DNA of 64,000 nucleotides from Nymphaea colorata (taxonomy: Eukaryota > Streptophyta > Magnoliopsida > Nymphaeales > Nymphaeaceae), in NCBI RefSeq assembly GCF_008831285.2, contig NC_045148.1, positions 15,416,802 to 15,480,801 on the forward strand, given 5' to 3'. A program made the translations under genes and the position numbers. The notes beneath the pieces are model-generated. The model saw only the letters and a list, made by a program, of their open reading frames with translations. It ran no database searches and had not been told where the DNA came from. Of this stretch, positions 60,905-64,000 are shown piece by piece. Every line of letters starts with the position of its first letter. The first letter of the stretch is position 1.

Positions 60905-61548
60905 GGCTAGTCAAACATCATTTTTCTTCCGTTCAGGTCGATGTCGTGTTTGATGGGAGGTACTCTTCACTTAAGTGCGTCCTTTTGAAATTTAAACCCG
61001 GTAGTCTCAATTAACTCTTAAGTTAAAGTTAGGGGACAAAATGTCAGACCTACGACGGTGGAGCCGTCCAGGGCAAACGTTACTCTGGATGACTCCTCCC
61101 TCCAACTGACACATGCTGATCAGTAATTTTAATGGCGAACCAGTTCCGCTCAGTGAGGCTGCTTGTTAAGGTAAACCTAGTAAAGGACGCAGCCCCACCT
61201 ACTTTCCCACAAGCTTCCTTCTTACTTTCACCATACACAAACACACAAAGTCACACACACACACATACAAATATATATATACATAATAAAAGAGAGAGGG
61301 AGAGACAGCCCACCGCTCGGGAAGTATACATGACGCTTGAGGTAGTAGATGTAGAAGCACCAGAGGCCGCAGGTAACAAAGTAGACAGCGCCCACAGACA
61401 GGACATTCCGGAGCCACGTCTGGCCAAAGTGTGGGAGTTCCTTCCACGACAGCATTCCGCCACCACCGGCAGGAAGCAGACCTCCGAGGATGACCTCGTT
61501 GATGAGCTTGGTCTGTCTCACGAACTGGCCCAGGTAAGCCTCGTCCAT
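58108..61548 (-). CDS. STE1: Delta(7)-sterol C5(6)-desaturase (STE1/DWF7)
   Basis: Endoplasmic reticulum di-iron enzyme that introduces the C5(6) double bond into delta7-sterols (for example episterol), a step toward plant sterols and brassinosteroids. Three exons on the minus strand: 61314-61548, 59026-59331 and 58108-58406; GT-AG junctions in phase; 279 residues (Arabidopsis STE1 is 281). Hydrophobic helices include [15 protein letters not shown] (~56-70) and [17 protein letters not shown] (~128-144). The three histidine clusters of the fatty acid hydroxylase superfamily are complete: HRELH (150-154), HAAHH (164-168) and HKIHH (241-245), followed by [16 protein letters not shown]. The start is the ATG at 61548; the frame stays open above it without another ATG. 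A decayed duplicate lies ~11 kb away at 44.0-47.8 kb. Confidence 0.97.
60365..60401. repeat. (TA)n microsatellite in STE1 intron 1
   Basis: About 18 TA units, positioned like the longer (TA)n(GA)n tract in the duplicate. Confidence 0.95.
60838..60904. repeat. (CT)n(TA)n compound microsatellite
   Basis: About 20 CT units, once interrupted, followed by about 13 TA units in STE1 intron 1. Confidence 0.95.
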
Positions 61549-61736
61549 GTCTGGAGCCCTAGCCAACCGAGGGACGACGTCCTAGGGATTCCGGCGACCT
61601 AGTTAAAACACGCCGGAAAATACAGGGGAGATTGGACGGCACTCGGTGAGGAAGAAGAGCTTGAGGAAGGAGAAGGAAGGTGGGCGAGAGTCGGAGACCG
61701 GCGCTGTGCCTGGCGACGAGCGATGTCATGTGTGCA

Positions 61737-61742
61737 TATATA
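61737..61742 (-). promoter_or_regulatory. TATA box of STE1
   Basis: The minus strand reads CTATATATGCACAC, about 190 bp upstream of the ATG, predicting transcription start near 61705. A related CATATA element lies at the matching place upstream of the pseudogene (about 47769). Confidence 0.55.
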
Positions 61743-61759
61743 GTGACCAGGTAGGTGGT

Positions 61760-63618
61760 AGTGATTCGCGATTGCCCAGACTTATTCGATTAATTGCCAC
61801 TATGCCATCCGCGTAGTTGCATGCCTCTGCACGTGGACGCCAAGGAGATCCGTGCCTTTCTTTATTACATTATTGACCGACCCGAAAGCGTTTTCTAACT
61901 TTTTCCTTCTTTTTTGATCAAGATGTTTTTTTTTTTGTGCAAGTCGAATCAGTTTGACTTAAACTCGTTCGTCAAAATTAGATTTGCATGAGTGAAGAAT
62001 TCGCTCGTCAAAGCTCGACTCGAACTTGACTTTGTGAGTTCAAATGTATGCTCAAAATATTAAACGAGTGAGTGCAAACATATGCTAAAAATATTAAACG
62101 AGTTGTAAGAACTCGACTCATTTAAATTCTACTCGATTCGACTATATAATGAATGCTGAAATATAATGAAACAATAGTTAAACGAATAACACATAAACAA
62201 GTTCGTATTTGATGCCATACCTTAAATTAAGCTCGAGTTTATTCTATAGAGCTAGACTCAAGTTAAGAGTTTAAACTGGCCCAACTCAAACTCAACTCAG
62301 CTAACCTTACCTAAAAAAAATACAAGCCCCAACGATAGAACTATAATAAGTTTTTACATAGACCTGATGTGACCCACTTTTGGACCAAGTCATACGTTAT
62401 GCCATTAATAGGCCAGCAACGATCAAATTAGTTTTATTTGGTACGAAAAAAAAAGTCACTTTCGTCCGATCATAAAAGTGACAATTAAAAATTATTCATT
62501 TTGAGGAAATTGAAAATACCCTTCAACTAAGCCGTATTCGTAGTTAGCAATACTTTCATCAGTTGCACGTAATTGGAAAGTTCATTCTTCCATGCCTTGA
62601 TTCAAATTCAGGCAGAAGAATGAAGTTACCACCTCTTTGATTAGACAATATATGTTTAGTATTTTTAAGGAGTTGTTTGACCAAATCTTGAATCTAAGCA
62701 AAAAAAAAAGAACAAAACAAGGTGGATTTGATAGAACATTCGAATAAGTGTTTTATGAACAAAACAAGGTGGATTTGACAGAACAATTTGTTACTTTTGC
62801 TAAATGTTTTGCAATACAAACAATGTTTCATGAATCTACTCAATTTTTAGGAACCTTAGGTTATAATGCATGATGAATTTTCTTAGTTTTTGAGACAAAT
62901 TCATATAATAGTTTGTTACATGGCTGTTTGCCATCATATAATTCAGGCGTGCTTATTATTCAGTTATAAATACGCATTAGATTAAGGTATCATCTATCTA
63001 TAGTAAATAAGTACGATAACAGATTGACGAAGATGAGATAAAAAAGGATAATCTACCATGTCTTTCGGTGGGAACTAACATGAGAGCGAGAGACAGAGAC
63101 TCATTTAATATGGAAGCTCGCTGCAAGATCAATCGGGCGTCAATAGGTCGGTAGTATCTGATCAGCTGATCCGAATCGTTTAGTCAGATCCGCCGGAAAA
63201 GAAAGCTGGATTGGAATCTTAATCGGACTTGGACGGCGTATACACTTCCAGGTCATAAGCGAGTCCAAAACTTAGTACCGATCCAACAAAGATAAACTTT
63301 GCTACTGGACGGACCCAAACTGGGTCCGAACTGTTCACACCGCTACTGTCTGGCCAGGCCTGACCGACCGACTGTTCTCTCCAAATAAATGCCATTAATG
63401 CCAATTAATTGGTCCAGCAAATTGGTCTGCTGCCTTCATTACAGGCGTTTGCAAATTAAAGAGCCGCTGATTTGGCTTCGCCGGCAAGCTGGGCGATGGG
63501 GAAAGGGTTCAACTGGGCTGTCAGGTGTAGGAATAGCGCCGGTGCAGTCCGACTCCGACAGCGTGCGCGGCAACATCGACCATTTGACAACTCTCCGGCC
63601 CCTCTCAGCGCGTTCGTG

Positions 63619-63679
<61 letters not shown>

Positions 63680-64000
63680 GATCATCTGATAATAAAGGTG
63701 AAAGGTACCTTCATGATTACCACACGACAACGGTAACATTTCACATCAAACTTACGAAATTAAGATGAGAGGCAATCAAAGGACCACTTCTTCTTGCCTC
63801 TTTCAAATTCGATTCGTCACCTGCATTTAAAAATATCGATGGTCGATCTAAACAATGGTTTAAAGCTTAATCTTACTAGGCGTCAAGGTGTGGCTTTGTA
63901 ATGGTCAGTTAAAAGAAAATTTGATCTCGAGATCACGATGTGATGCTATTTCTCTGTTTGCTGAGAGAGTCAAGAAGACAGAATCAACCGTATATGTTAA
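61760..64000. other. Spacer upstream of STE1
   Basis: No supported gene. At about 61940-62290 a stretch rich in ACTCGA words includes a 34-bp direct repeat (62047-62080 and 62081 onward, TATGCT(C/A)AAAATATTAAACGAG) and is probably a degraded transposon. At about 62700-62790 a short phrase with ACAAAACAAGGTGGATTTGA occurs twice. A compound microsatellite lies at 63618-63679. The frames at 63219-63404 and 63389-63736 are unsupported. Confidence 0.5.
63618..63679. repeat. (CT)n(CA)n(TA)n compound microsatellite
   Basis: About 12 CT units, then about 8 CA units, then about 11 TA units. Confidence 0.95.

Larger units (their letters stand above)
59332..61313 (-). other. Intron 1 of STE1 (2.0 kb)
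   Basis: Donor GTGGGC at 61313 and acceptor GGTGCAG at 59332. Contains (TA)n at 60365-60401 and (CT)n(TA)n at 60838-60904. The part at 60085-60240 is the source of the matching intron remnant in the pseudogene. No gene was seen inside. Confidence 0.85.

Overview
The window is nuclear DNA of a flowering plant. Every recognisable gene is a plant family with GT-AG introns, the spacers are AT-rich, and there are a copia-type LTR retrotransposon, plant-style non-autonomous elements, many TA/GA microsatellites and a plastid-type tRNA-Tyr fragment. I cannot name the species.

Six protein genes are supported by spliced reading frames that close in phase. From left to right: (1) CCT6, the zeta subunit of the cytosolic TRiC/CCT chaperonin, minus strand, 1-7866, with the last ~45 codons cut off by the window edge. 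(2) A TETRATRICOPEPTIDE-REPEAT THIOREDOXIN-LIKE (TTL) gene, minus, 10032-15638, seven exons, 740 aa. (3) A P-class PPR gene, plus, 19082-20524. (4) An ANTH-domain clathrin-assembly (AP180/CALM-type) gene, plus, 28141-30000, with an intronless CDS behind a 1.8-kb 5'-UTR intron. (5) A CBP60 calmodulin-binding transcription-factor-type gene, minus, 32772-39848, eight exons, 476 aa. (6) A delta7-sterol C5(6)-desaturase (STE1/DWF7) gene, minus, 58108-61548, three exons, 279 aa. These act separately (protein folding, hormone/stress scaffolding, organelle RNA, endocytosis, immunity/stress transcription, sterol synthesis) and form no operon-like unit.

The right half (about 40-57 kb) is accessory DNA. 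A decayed tandem duplicate of the sterol desaturase lies at about 44.0-47.8 kb. It keeps exon 1 (with a Trp-to-stop change), part of intron 1, part of exon 3 and matching promoter and 3' flanks. It has lost exon 2 and carries at least two or three insertions, including an ~870-bp element with terminal inverted repeats and a ~190-bp element. A 5-kb copia element with 344/343-bp LTRs and a 5-bp target duplication (49257-54273) lies between this pseudogene and the intact gene. Next to it are an isolated exon-like block (54713-54871), tandem duplications, EF-hand-like and other decayed coding fragments, and the plastid-like tRNA-Tyr relic.

I found no CRISPR array, prokaryotic gene or clearly new multi-gene system. 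The most unusual items are the nested pseudogene, the palindrome cluster at 45252-45365, the orphan exon at 54.8 kb and the decayed coding fragments at 57.1-57.5 kb.
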